A stretch of 5,183 nucleotides of DNA, from the NCBI GenBank assembly GCA_029939015.1, contig JAOZTV010000228.1:1-5183 (forward strand). The letters are read 5' to 3'. The DNA comes from Candidatus Aminicenantota bacterium (GTDB lineage Bacteria > Acidobacteriota > Aminicenantia > UBA2199). How positions within the stretch are numbered: position 1 is the stretch's first letter; the number at the start of each line of letters is the position of its first letter. The notes beneath the pieces were generated by a model. That model was not told the origin of the DNA. It made no database searches and saw nothing but the letters and a program-made list of their open reading frames with translations. Made by a program: the position numbers and the translations under genes. Below, one piece after another: positions 1 to 5,183 of the stretch.

Positions 1-51
1 ATCACTGTAGCGTGCCCCGCAGGGAGTGAAGTATGTCTGAACGACTGAGGA

Positions 52-83
52 CATGAAAGATTTTGCGAAAGAAAATCTTCATG
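52..83. repeat. Inverted repeat / hairpin in the copy-1-specific segment
   Basis: A left arm at 52-64 (CATGAAAGATTTT) pairs with a right arm at 72-83 (AAAATCTTCATG), giving 12 base pairs with a single bulged A and a 7-nt loop (GCGAAAG). Most of it lies in the 78-nt segment missing from copy 2. Its left arm overlaps the right side of a second, weaker hairpin (about 32-55, TATGTC with GACATG, 10-12 nt loop), so the two folds cannot form together. It could be a structured RNA element or the terminal repeat of a small inserted element. There is no direct evidence of function. Confidence 0.7.
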
Positions 84-138
84 ACTGACTGGAAGGAGGG
101 AACCGTAGGTGAGTTTGTGATGAACAAGCGAATAACTT

Positions 139-159
139 AAAAATTGAGCACAATTTTTT
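139..159. repeat. AT-rich hairpin with T-tract (copy 1)
   Basis: AAAAATTG (139-146) and CAATTTTT (151-158) form a perfect 8-bp inverted repeat around the loop AGCA, with one further T before GCG. Seen from either strand it resembles a stem followed by a U-run, so it could act as a weak bidirectional terminator downstream of the 314-aa GWxTD gene. The stem has only two G/C pairs, fewer than a typical intrinsic terminator. The terminator role is inferred; the inverted repeat is plain in the sequence. Confidence 0.5.
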
Positions 160-207
160 GCGTTAGCGAAAGGGATGTCACCGGAAGCGACCTCAAATAA
201 AACATTT

Positions 208-1152
208 TTACTTTTTCTTTGCATTCTCATTTACCTTAATTTTCAAATGTTTCCTACCTACAGCTTCACCTGATAAGTCAGTAACTATAGTGTCAATTAA
301 TATCTTGCCTACAGGTAAGTTAACCGGTATTTTTATCTGTATTTTAGCACCCTTTTTTAATAATTGAGCCTTGTCAATTAAAACTACTTTAACTTCTGTT
401 TTTTTACGGATGTTTTTATTATTAGCATAAATTAAAATATCAACTTTAAATTTTGCTTTCATTTTCGGAACCAATAGCTCTGTTGAGTTTGACTGCTCAA
501 AATAAATATTATCAGGACTTAAACTGTATATAAGTTCTCTGGAATTAGTATTATATTTAAATTTGAATTTTATCTCTGATGTTTCAAATCCAGAGCCTTC
601 TTTTGCCGTTATATAATATTTTCTTTTTTCTAATTCATCAATAAGACTTAAAGATGTATTGCGTAAATCCATCTCATATCTTCCAAATCCGTTTTTATCA
701 ATGAATATAACAAAAATATTTGAACCCTGATAATACCAGAACTTCACAGGTTTTCTTGTATCTCCATAAGTATAGTATCGCTCATCTTTAGAGTGAGGAG
801 CTCCTAATAATATATATATCCTGCCCCTGTCAGTTTTCCAACCTGGTATTACACCCTCTTTGAGATACCTTTTAGCAAACTCATATCTCTCTTCAATTTC
901 TAATTTAAACTCATTATCCGTTGTATTAGGATTAGGATCTCTAATCTCCCAGAATACTTTTATAAAATCTTTTCTAGAATTTTTATCAGGAAGACTTAAG
1001 AATATCTTTCTCTCATTCTTAGTAAACAAATACCTAGCATAATTATAAAAATTTTTACTTTCTTCATCCAAACTAGATACCTTAATCTTAGAAAACCCCA
1101 AAGAACTCATTAAACAAATAAACAAAAAGAAGCCAACTACCCGTTTCATCAT
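208..1152 (-). CDS. Short secreted GWxTD-domain protein
   Basis: This 314-aa protein has a signal peptide (Lys-Arg then a hydrophobic run at about residues 5-20, possible cleavage near GFS at 19-21). It contains a GWxTD domain at about residues 27-125, with the canonical GWKTD at 104-108 followed by RGRIYILLGAP and preceded by FWEIRDP. Residues about 228-308 look like a beta-sandwich of alternating hydrophobic strands. The tail is Lys-rich (NAKKK). It is about 45% identical by hand count to the N-terminal domain of the 695-aa protein encoded just upstream, but it lacks the TPR tail. The family is exported and its biochemical role is not established. The start is an ATGATG pair. A weak GGA at 1155-1157 sits 2 nt from the first ATG and 5 nt from the second (1147-1149), so the second may be the true start. 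The 192-nt upstream gap contains repeat copy 2, so co-transcription with the gene before it is uncertain. Confidence 0.9.
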   Translation of the reverse strand: MMKRVVGFFLFICLMSSLGFSKIKVSSLDEESKNFYNYARYLFTKNERKIFLSLPDKNSRKDFIKVFWEIRDPNPNTTDNEFKLEIEERYEFAKRYLKEGVIPGWKTDRGRIYILLGAPHSKDERYYTYGDTRKPVKFWYYQGSNIFVIFIDKNGFGRYEMDLRNTSLSLIDELEKRKYYITAKEGSGFETSEIKFKFKYNTNSRELIYSLSPDNIYFEQSNSTELLVPKMKAKFKVDILIYANNKNIRKKTEVKVVLIDKAQLLKKGAKIQIKIPVNLPVGKILIDTIVTDLSGEAVGRKHLKIKVNENAKKK

Positions 1153-1203
1153 AATCCAACCATTGTTTTTTCAAAACACATAAAATTTAAGCGCAAGGTC
1201 GTC

Positions 1204-1362
1204 ATCACTGTAGCGTGCCCCGCAGGGAGTGAAGTATGTCTGAACGACTGAGGACATGGAGTAAAAAATTGAGCACAATTTTTTGCGTTAGCGAAAGGGA
1301 TGTCACCGGAAGCGACCTCAAACAAAATATTTTTACTTTTACTATTACTTTTTCTTTGCATT
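1204..1362 (-). repeat. Intergenic repeat, copy 2 (short form)
   Basis: This is the second copy of the element, lying between the 695-aa and 314-aa GWxTD genes and including the last codons and stop of the former. It matches copy 1 in a 55-nt block (1204-1258), a 59-nt block (1264-1322) and an 18-nt block over the stop codon (1345-1362). It lacks the 78-nt segment seen in copy 1 and has 9 extra nucleotides near 1337-1345, which look like slippage in AGTAA/AGTAAA units. Those extra bases give the upstream gene a tandem TAA-TAG-TAA stop. The repeat may extend beyond 1204 toward 1153, but copy 1 ends at the window edge so this cannot be tested here. The remaining 51 nt (1153-1203) show no clear promoter. 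Confidence 0.9.
1263..1284. repeat. AT-rich hairpin with T-tract (copy 2)
   Basis: AAAAAATTG (1263-1271) and CAATTTTTT (1276-1284) form a perfect 9-bp inverted repeat around AGCA. This is the equivalent of the copy 1 hairpin, with one more A-T pair. It lies in the intercistronic gap, where it could attenuate or process a transcript running from the 695-aa gene into the 314-aa gene. Any effect on expression is inference, since the stem is weak. Confidence 0.5.
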
Positions 1363-3432
1363 ATTTTTCAATTTTTTCATAACATCTTTAATATTATTCT
1401 GATAAGCATTAACCTTAAGTGAAGCAGACAAAGCCCTTATAGCCTCTTCTCTATTACCCGTTTTCACATAAGAAAAACCAAGAGTATTTAATACTGTTGT
1501 ATCACTATCAAATATCTTATTTGCCTTATGTAGTACATCTATAGCCTCTTGATATTTCTTCTGATAATAAAAAATTCTCCCCTTTAAAGCATAATAACTA
1601 AATCTTTCCTTCTCATGCTTTTTAAGACCATTAATTATGGCTAATGCCTCATCATATCTTTTTTGTTTAATTAAAAAGCCCGCATAAGATTTAATAAGTG
1701 CAGGATAGGATTGGTTTTTTTTATAAGCTCTCTCGTAAAAAACATTTGTCATTTTTAAATCCTTATTATTCTGATACTGCTCGGCAAGAACCTTATAATA
1801 AATAAAAGAGTTTTCACTTTTTAATACTGTAAATGCCTGAGGGGGATGCGGAACATTCGACAAGGGCGATACCTGAAAATCATTTTGTGATGTATTTAGT
1901 ACTTTCCCATCTTTATCTAAAACTTTTGTTTTTATAATATAATTACCATATTTTAATTTTTCAAGCTCCTTTGTAAAATACCATATCTTTTTTCCTTTTG
2001 GATAAGTAAATAGATATTTCTTTTGATATTTTCTCCTTTCGTCAAGACTTTTAATTTCCAGTTCCACTTGAAAATTTTTATCATATTTTCCTCTTTCAAC
2101 TCCAAAGAAAGTAGTTAAAGAATCCTTTAAACCAAACATACGTTTGGGGTCAATTTTAATGTTCTTATTCATAACTTTAAAAGGAGAGTAAACCATTCTG
2201 GAATTTGAATTAATCTTATAAGAGACCAAAGGCCTATATAATTCGGGGTACCTAACGGTACTACTTTTTTTTTCATCAATAATGATGTTTTTTTCGTTAT
2301 AAGATATTTCTCTATTTAATGAATTTTGAAGAATTGTTGTTAATTTATATTTGCCTGAAATTATTGGAAAATGATCTGTTATTATCAGCCCATTAGATAT
2401 TGTGCTATCCAACTCTTTTTTCGTATAATATAAGGGGAAATTTTTATCATATTTTAATATGATATCACTACCTTTTTTTAATAAAACTGTAAGGTTAAAA
2501 TTAAGATAATATTTTTCCTTATCTTCCAGATAGCCAACTGATACCCTTTCAGGGCGTAATGCGATATGGACAAAATTTAATCCAAGTATAGGGTCTTTAA
2601 GAATATAAATATCTGATTTAGTAGAAATATAATCTGTTGTTGAGTATGTTTTTACAATACCCTTAAAATTAAGAAAGTTCTTGGCATAATTAGCATTGAT
2701 TTTTTTCTTTGGATAATTATAAACCTTTGACATAAGAATTGGTCCACGAAGAGATGGAGAGTAATTATGCAATGGCTCTCCGGGAATAAGAGTTAGGGCA
2801 ATGTCTGCTACTGTCGGATTGAGCTCTTTTATCTCTTTATACACTTCATAATTATTATTAGTGTCTATTGTACCAACACCTGATCTTAATAGGGCAGATG
2901 GACCATCAACTGCAGGGATATACTGCCTGAAACCACCTGACCCATGTTTTTTATAAAAAACCATCCTAAAGGCTGTTGGAAGTCCCTTTTCCACTCCTCC
3001 AAAATATTCCCAGATCTCAATAGGATAAAGACCATTTTGTTCTGTTATCTCTTCTCTGCTTACAGGAGGTCCAAGTATTATATGAATTTTACCTCTTGCC
3101 GTTTTCCAACCAGGTAGAGGAGAACCATGCTTATAGTATCTATTTGCATATTTATATCGTTTGAGATGTTCATCCTTATATTCATTTTCAGGAGTTCCTT
3201 TTGAAGGATCTCTCATCTTCCAGAAAAGGTTGATAAAGGATCTGCGATCCCTATTATTTTTTAGTTTTAAAAAAACTTCTTTTTCATCAGGTGTAATAAT
3301 ATGATGTGCTATATTTAGCCATCTCTTATACTCTGCATCCAAGCTGACTTTTTTTTTAGCAAATATCTCACTATTAGAATGTATAAACATAAATAGAATA
3401 ATAAAAAATATAAATTTTTGATGTTTAATCAT
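1345..3432 (-). CDS. Large secreted GWxTD-domain protein with C-terminal TPRs
   Basis: This 695-aa protein has a signal peptide (hydrophobic about residues 7-18, plausible cleavage after IFA at 23-25). The GWxTD domain spans about residues 28-130, with FWKMRDP at 70-76 and GWKTARGKIHIILGPP at 108-123; the usual Asp of GWxTD is Ala112 here. A long beta-rich middle follows (about 130-525), including a sandwich-like stretch at about 452-522. Residues about 540-690 are helical, with TPR-like repeats such as the one from SYPALIKSYAGFLIKQKRYDEAL and later FSYYALKGRIFYYQKKYQEAI and TVLNTLGFSYVKTGNREEAI. TPRs usually bind protein partners, so a scaffold or assembly role in the periplasm or envelope is plausible but unproven. 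The start is supported by GGAG 8 nt upstream and the signal peptide beginning at this Met. The gene lies 12 nt after the beta-barrel gene and is very likely co-transcribed with it. Confidence 0.93.
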   Translation of the reverse strand: MIKHQKFIFFIILFMFIHSNSEIFAKKKVSLDAEYKRWLNIAHHIITPDEKEVFLKLKNNRDRRSFINLFWKMRDPSKGTPENEYKDEHLKRYKYANRYYKHGSPLPGWKTARGKIHIILGPPVSREEITEQNGLYPIEIWEYFGGVEKGLPTAFRMVFYKKHGSGGFRQYIPAVDGPSALLRSGVGTIDTNNNYEVYKEIKELNPTVADIALTLIPGEPLHNYSPSLRGPILMSKVYNYPKKKINANYAKNFLNFKGIVKTYSTTDYISTKSDIYILKDPILGLNFVHIALRPERVSVGYLEDKEKYYLNFNLTVLLKKGSDIILKYDKNFPLYYTKKELDSTISNGLIITDHFPIISGKYKLTTILQNSLNREISYNEKNIIIDEKKSSTVRYPELYRPLVSYKINSNSRMVYSPFKVMNKNIKIDPKRMFGLKDSLTTFFGVERGKYDKNFQVELEIKSLDERRKYQKKYLFTYPKGKKIWYFTKELEKLKYGNYIIKTKVLDKDGKVLNTSQNDFQVSPLSNVPHPPQAFTVLKSENSFIYYKVLAEQYQNNKDLKMTNVFYERAYKKNQSYPALIKSYAGFLIKQKRYDEALAIINGLKKHEKERFSYYALKGRIFYYQKKYQEAIDVLHKANKIFDSDTTVLNTLGFSYVKTGNREEAIRALSASLKVNAYQNNIKDVMKKLKNNAKKK

Positions 3433-3440
3433 TGTTTGTG

Positions 3441-3444
3441 CTCC
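3441..3444 (-). promoter_or_regulatory. Ribosome binding site of the 695-aa GWxTD gene
   Basis: GGAG on the minus strand lies 8 nt before the ATG at 3430-3432 and directly abuts the TAA of the preceding beta-barrel gene. It fixes the start choice and suggests translation passes from one gene to the next on one mRNA. Confidence 0.8.
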
Positions 3445-4023
3445 TTAGAATCTAAAACCAATACCAATAAAACTATTTATTCCACCAATCTTAAAACTCT
3501 TATCAGCTATACTGTCTTTTGCGGTCATATAACTTATTCCAAATTCAGAATATAGGTGTTTTGAAATATTATAGTTTACATTAATGCCAATGCTAAAACC
3601 CATTGCTGAATCCGAGTTTGTTTCACCAAATGCCTCTTCTTTATATTTTGCCAGAAATCCTCCTACATCCATACTGTATCCAAGTTTTTTGCTGATAAGA
3701 CCTCTATATCCTAAGCCTAACTTCATATATGTTTGATTTGACTTTGCCTCTACATCTAATTCCTCTATATTTCCAATAGTACTCAGAATACCAAAAGATG
3801 TCCATACATATATCTTTTTATATACTAAATATCCAATTTTTAACTCAGGATAGAATGTTGCGTCTGAATAAACATTTTTATAGTCATCATCTGAGAACTG
3901 TATGTAATCCCCATTAATCTGAATATTAAATTTTTGTGTTTTGTTATCACCTTTCTTACTACCTGCAAATTGAAAGAGTGTAAAAAGTAAAATTAGTACT
4001 AAAATTAGTATTGTTTTTTTCAT
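3445..4023 (-). CDS. Small outer-membrane beta-barrel protein
   Basis: This 192-aa protein begins with MKK and a strong hydrophobic stretch (about residues 4-20, possible cleavage near FAG at 19-21). The mature part is a series of short amphipathic beta strands with alternating aromatic and small residues, for example YPELKIGYLVYKKIYVWTSFG, YMKLGLGYRGLI and GFSIGINVNYNI. It ends in GINSFIGIGFRF. A C-terminal Phe at the end of the last strand is the usual recognition signal for the outer-membrane barrel assembly machinery. Length and pattern fit an 8-stranded barrel of the OmpA/OmpX-like superfamily. No specific function can be assigned. It sits between a secreted protease gene and a GWxTD gene with tight spacing, which suggests a shared envelope role. 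The start is supported by GGAG 6 nt upstream. Confidence 0.85.
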   Translation of the reverse strand: MKKTILILVLILLFTLFQFAGSKKGDNKTQKFNIQINGDYIQFSDDDYKNVYSDATFYPELKIGYLVYKKIYVWTSFGILSTIGNIEELDVEAKSNQTYMKLGLGYRGLISKKLGYSMDVGGFLAKYKEEAFGETNSDSAMGFSIGINVNYNISKHLYSEFGISYMTAKDSIADKSFKIGGINSFIGIGFRF

Positions 4024-4029
4024 TTATAG

Positions 4030-4033
4030 CTCC
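4030..4033 (-). promoter_or_regulatory. Ribosome binding site of the beta-barrel gene
   Basis: GGAG on the minus strand is 6 nt before the ATG at 4021-4023. It lies 4 nt after the downstream TAA (4038-4040) of the extended protease frame, the spacing expected if the protease gene originally ended there. Confidence 0.8.
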
Positions 4034-4037
4034 ACGT

Positions 4038-4205
4038 TTATATTGTCTTCTCTTCTGAAATTCCGATTACTGTGCCTAATGTGTTTTTGATTACTAATCT
4101 ATAGGTATAGAGAGTATTCTCAGTCAGATATTTATCTCTATATGTATAACTTGCATCTAAAAATTCAACCAGTGGTACTTCTATTAATGGTTCAAATCTT
4201 CCATT
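4038..4205 (-). pseudogene. Detached in-frame 3' end of the protease gene (half of a fibronectin-III-like domain)
   Basis: Reading on in the same frame after the protease TAA (4206-4208) gives 55 sense codons and then TAA at 4038-4040. The peptide begins NGRFEPLIEVP, contains SYTYRDKYL and LYTYRLVIKN, and ends GISEEKTI. This is typical of the second half of a fibronectin-III-like beta sandwich, with the usual Y-x-Y-R-L strand. The first half (from about PARINFN to VLIQKK) is the end of the protease as annotated, and together they make a domain of about 100 residues. No start codon or ribosome binding site precedes it, so it is not an independent gene. It is best explained as a nonsense-mutated tail, with sequencing error or stop readthrough as alternatives. 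Confidence 0.7.
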
Positions 4206-5183
4206 TTATTTTTTCTGAATTAATACTGTTTGAGCTGAAATGCCATCAATATTTTCAATATTAAAAGCTAAAGAGCCAAAAAACTTTTTTATTGTCCAAC
4301 TTGAGACAGTAGCCATTGATGCATTAAAATTAATTCTTGCAGGTACATACTCTGTTAATCCCCTGATACATGTATTTATATTGCTGTTATTATCATCCAG
4401 ATCATCCCAAGAACCACCATCATAAGAAATAAAACTTTGGTTGGGTTCTGCTTCTGCCAGAGATGAATAATCATCAATTGGATATTCTACAACAACAGGA
4501 TATTTATAATTACTGTTTTCAAATCTAATAATTATTGAAAATTTTTGATCCTTATTAAGGCTTACCAAAGAATTTAAAGTAATTGTATGATATCCGCTAT
4601 ATGCAAGAGAACCCGTTTTTTCAGTTATAAGATTTCCGCTTATAGGAGTATTTTCAACATCTTTATATATATATATATGATATTTTACATTGGAGTCACT
4701 TGTAAAAAAACTTACAGCTTTTAAAGGCTGGTTGTTAATTGCAGTAAATATATTTGCTCCCCAAGCTACAGTGTCCTGATACCCAAGACTTTCTATCCAT
4801 CCCAGTTTGTCATACATATACAAAGTACCGTAATTATCTATGTTTTGAGTGAAATTATAAGAAACAGGATTGCTAAGTATTTCATCATAGTATGAAACAT
4901 AAAAATAACCACTATTTCCCCAGATATCACCCCAACTGTTTTTTATAAGAAATGCTCCATCTCCAGGAGCTACTGTATCAAAATTATTTTTTGAATAATT
5001 ATCATCCCAACCTATTATTGTTACACCGTGGTTTGTAGTCAATGAACTATCGTTTACATAGAGGCTATTGGTTAGAGTATCATAAAATGGTTTTTCCTCA
5101 GACATATGAATAGAAATTGCAATGCCTCCATATTCTTGTACAAAATGTTTTATTGTATTATTGTCTAAATAATTTTCTCTTGA
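4206..5183 (-). CDS. Papain-like (C1 family) cysteine protease with lectin-like domain, 5' end missing
   Basis: The frame is open to the right edge of the window, so 325 residues of a longer protein are visible and the internal Met at 5105 is not the start. Numbering from the edge, residues 11-26 (IKHFVQEYGGIAISIH) match the segment before the active-site His in C1 peptidases. NHGVTIIGWDD has the catalytic His at 52, and IKNSWGDIWGNSGYFYVSYYD has the catalytic Asn at 82; the catalytic Cys must lie outside the window. Residues about 118-278 form the beta-rich lectin-like domain often fused to extracellular C1 peptidases (WGANIFTA, LKAVSFFT, YHIYIYKD, GYHTITL, FSIIIRF, SFISYDGGSWDDL). From about 281 a fibronectin-III-like domain begins but is cut after QKK by a TAA. 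The protein is probably secreted or surface-attached and degrades proteins or peptides. The loss of the final half domain should not affect the visible catalytic residues but could affect surface attachment or sorting. Confidence 0.9.
   Translation of the reverse strand, partial: SRENYLDNNTIKHFVQEYGGIAISIHMSEEKPFYDTLTNSLYVNDSSLTTNHGVTIIGWDDNYSKNNFDTVAPGDGAFLIKNSWGDIWGNSGYFYVSYYDEILSNPVSYNFTQNIDNYGTLYMYDKLGWIESLGYQDTVAWGANIFTAINNQPLKAVSFFTSDSNVKYHIYIYKDVENTPISGNLITEKTGSLAYSGYHTITLNSLVSLNKDQKFSIIIRFENSNYKYPVVVEYPIDDYSSLAEAEPNQSFISYDGGSWDDLDDNNSNINTCIRGLTEYVPARINFNASMATVSSWTIKKFFGSLAFNIENIDGISAQTVLIQKK

Larger units (their letters stand above)
1..225 (-). repeat. Intergenic repeat, copy 1 (long form, runs off left edge)
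   Basis: This non-coding stretch follows the 314-aa GWxTD gene and includes its last five codons and stop. Positions 1-55 are identical to 1204-1258, and 139-197 are identical to 1264-1322. Positions 198-211 match 1323-1336 with two substitutions, and 208-225 match 1345-1362 exactly. Between the two blocks this copy carries about 78 extra nucleotides (roughly 56-138) that are absent from copy 2. Base composition is near half G+C, clearly richer than the AT-rich genes around it. It contains several inverted repeats, listed separately. Because identity is still perfect at position 1, the true left boundary lies outside the window. No transposase, tRNA, attC-like core or CRISPR structure is seen. 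It is probably an intergenic repeat family or a MITE-like element; its identity is unknown. Confidence 0.9.

Noticed and set aside
160..197. Possible integron attC-type recombination site (GCGTTAGCG core)
   Set aside because: The core does not fit the GTTRRRY/RYYYAAC pair in either orientation, and no integrase or cassette array is present.
860..1042. 60-aa plus-strand reading frame
   Set aside because: It is antisense to the well-supported GWxTD domain of the 314-aa protein, with no ribosome binding site or recognisable domain.
1150..1203. Promoter for the 314-aa GWxTD gene (TTGAAA with TATGAT 15 nt away)
   Set aside because: The spacer is short and the -10 box would overlap the start codon. 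No convincing promoter can be claimed.
1149..1361. 70-aa minus-strand reading frame between the two GWxTD genes
   Set aside because: It lies almost wholly within repeat copy 2, has no ribosome binding site, overlaps both neighbouring genes and has composition unlike them. It is kept only as a finding about frame conservation, not as a gene.
4240..4425. 61-aa plus-strand reading frame
   Set aside because: It is antisense to the lectin-like and fibronectin-III-like part of the protease; low-complexity hydrophobic product, no supporting signal.
4664..4678. (AT)n microsatellite inside the protease gene
   Set aside because: It is short and encodes an ordinary beta strand (YHIYIYKD) in the lectin-like domain; no sign that it acts as a phase-variable tract.

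Overview
This is an AT-rich, densely coded bacterial window in which every supportable gene lies on the minus strand. It reads right to left as a probable cell-envelope or secreted-protein operon. Cleavable signal peptides, a small outer-membrane-type beta-barrel protein and two GWxTD-domain proteins point to a didermic (Gram-negative-type) bacterium. GWxTD proteins with TPR tails are best known from Acidobacteriota and related deep lineages such as Aminicenantes. The sequence alone does not fix the taxon, so this is only a lean.

Layout in transcription order. (1) 5183-4206: the 3' part of a papain-like (C1 family) secreted cysteine protease, with the His and Asn active-site motifs, a lectin-like beta domain, and the first half of a fibronectin-III-like C-terminal domain. 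The start and the catalytic Cys lie outside the window. (2) 4205-4038: the second half of that same domain, still in frame but separated from the rest by one TAA codon. The original gene probably ended at 4038. (3) 4023-3445: a 192-aa outer-membrane beta-barrel protein. (4) 3432-1345: a 695-aa secreted GWxTD protein with a beta-sandwich middle and C-terminal TPRs. (5) 1344-1153: an intergenic gap holding repeat copy 2. (6) 1152-208: a 314-aa GWxTD paralogue. (7) 225-1: repeat copy 1, which runs off the left edge.

Genes 3 and 4 are separated by 12 nt, and each of these two has a GGAG ribosome-binding site directly after the preceding stop. Co-transcription from the protease through the large GWxTD gene is therefore likely. 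The shared theme is export and envelope function, but no biochemical role can be assigned to the GWxTD proteins or the barrel.

The most unusual element is a pair of near-identical, relatively GC-rich, hairpin-containing repeats. Each begins exactly at the last codons and stop of a GWxTD gene. The two copies are 100% identical over blocks of 55 and 59 nt but differ by a 78-nt internal segment, whereas the two GWxTD proteins share only about 45% identity in their best-conserved region. The repeat therefore looks like an independent intergenic element that spread or was homogenised after the genes diverged. The second notable point is the in-frame stop in the protease.
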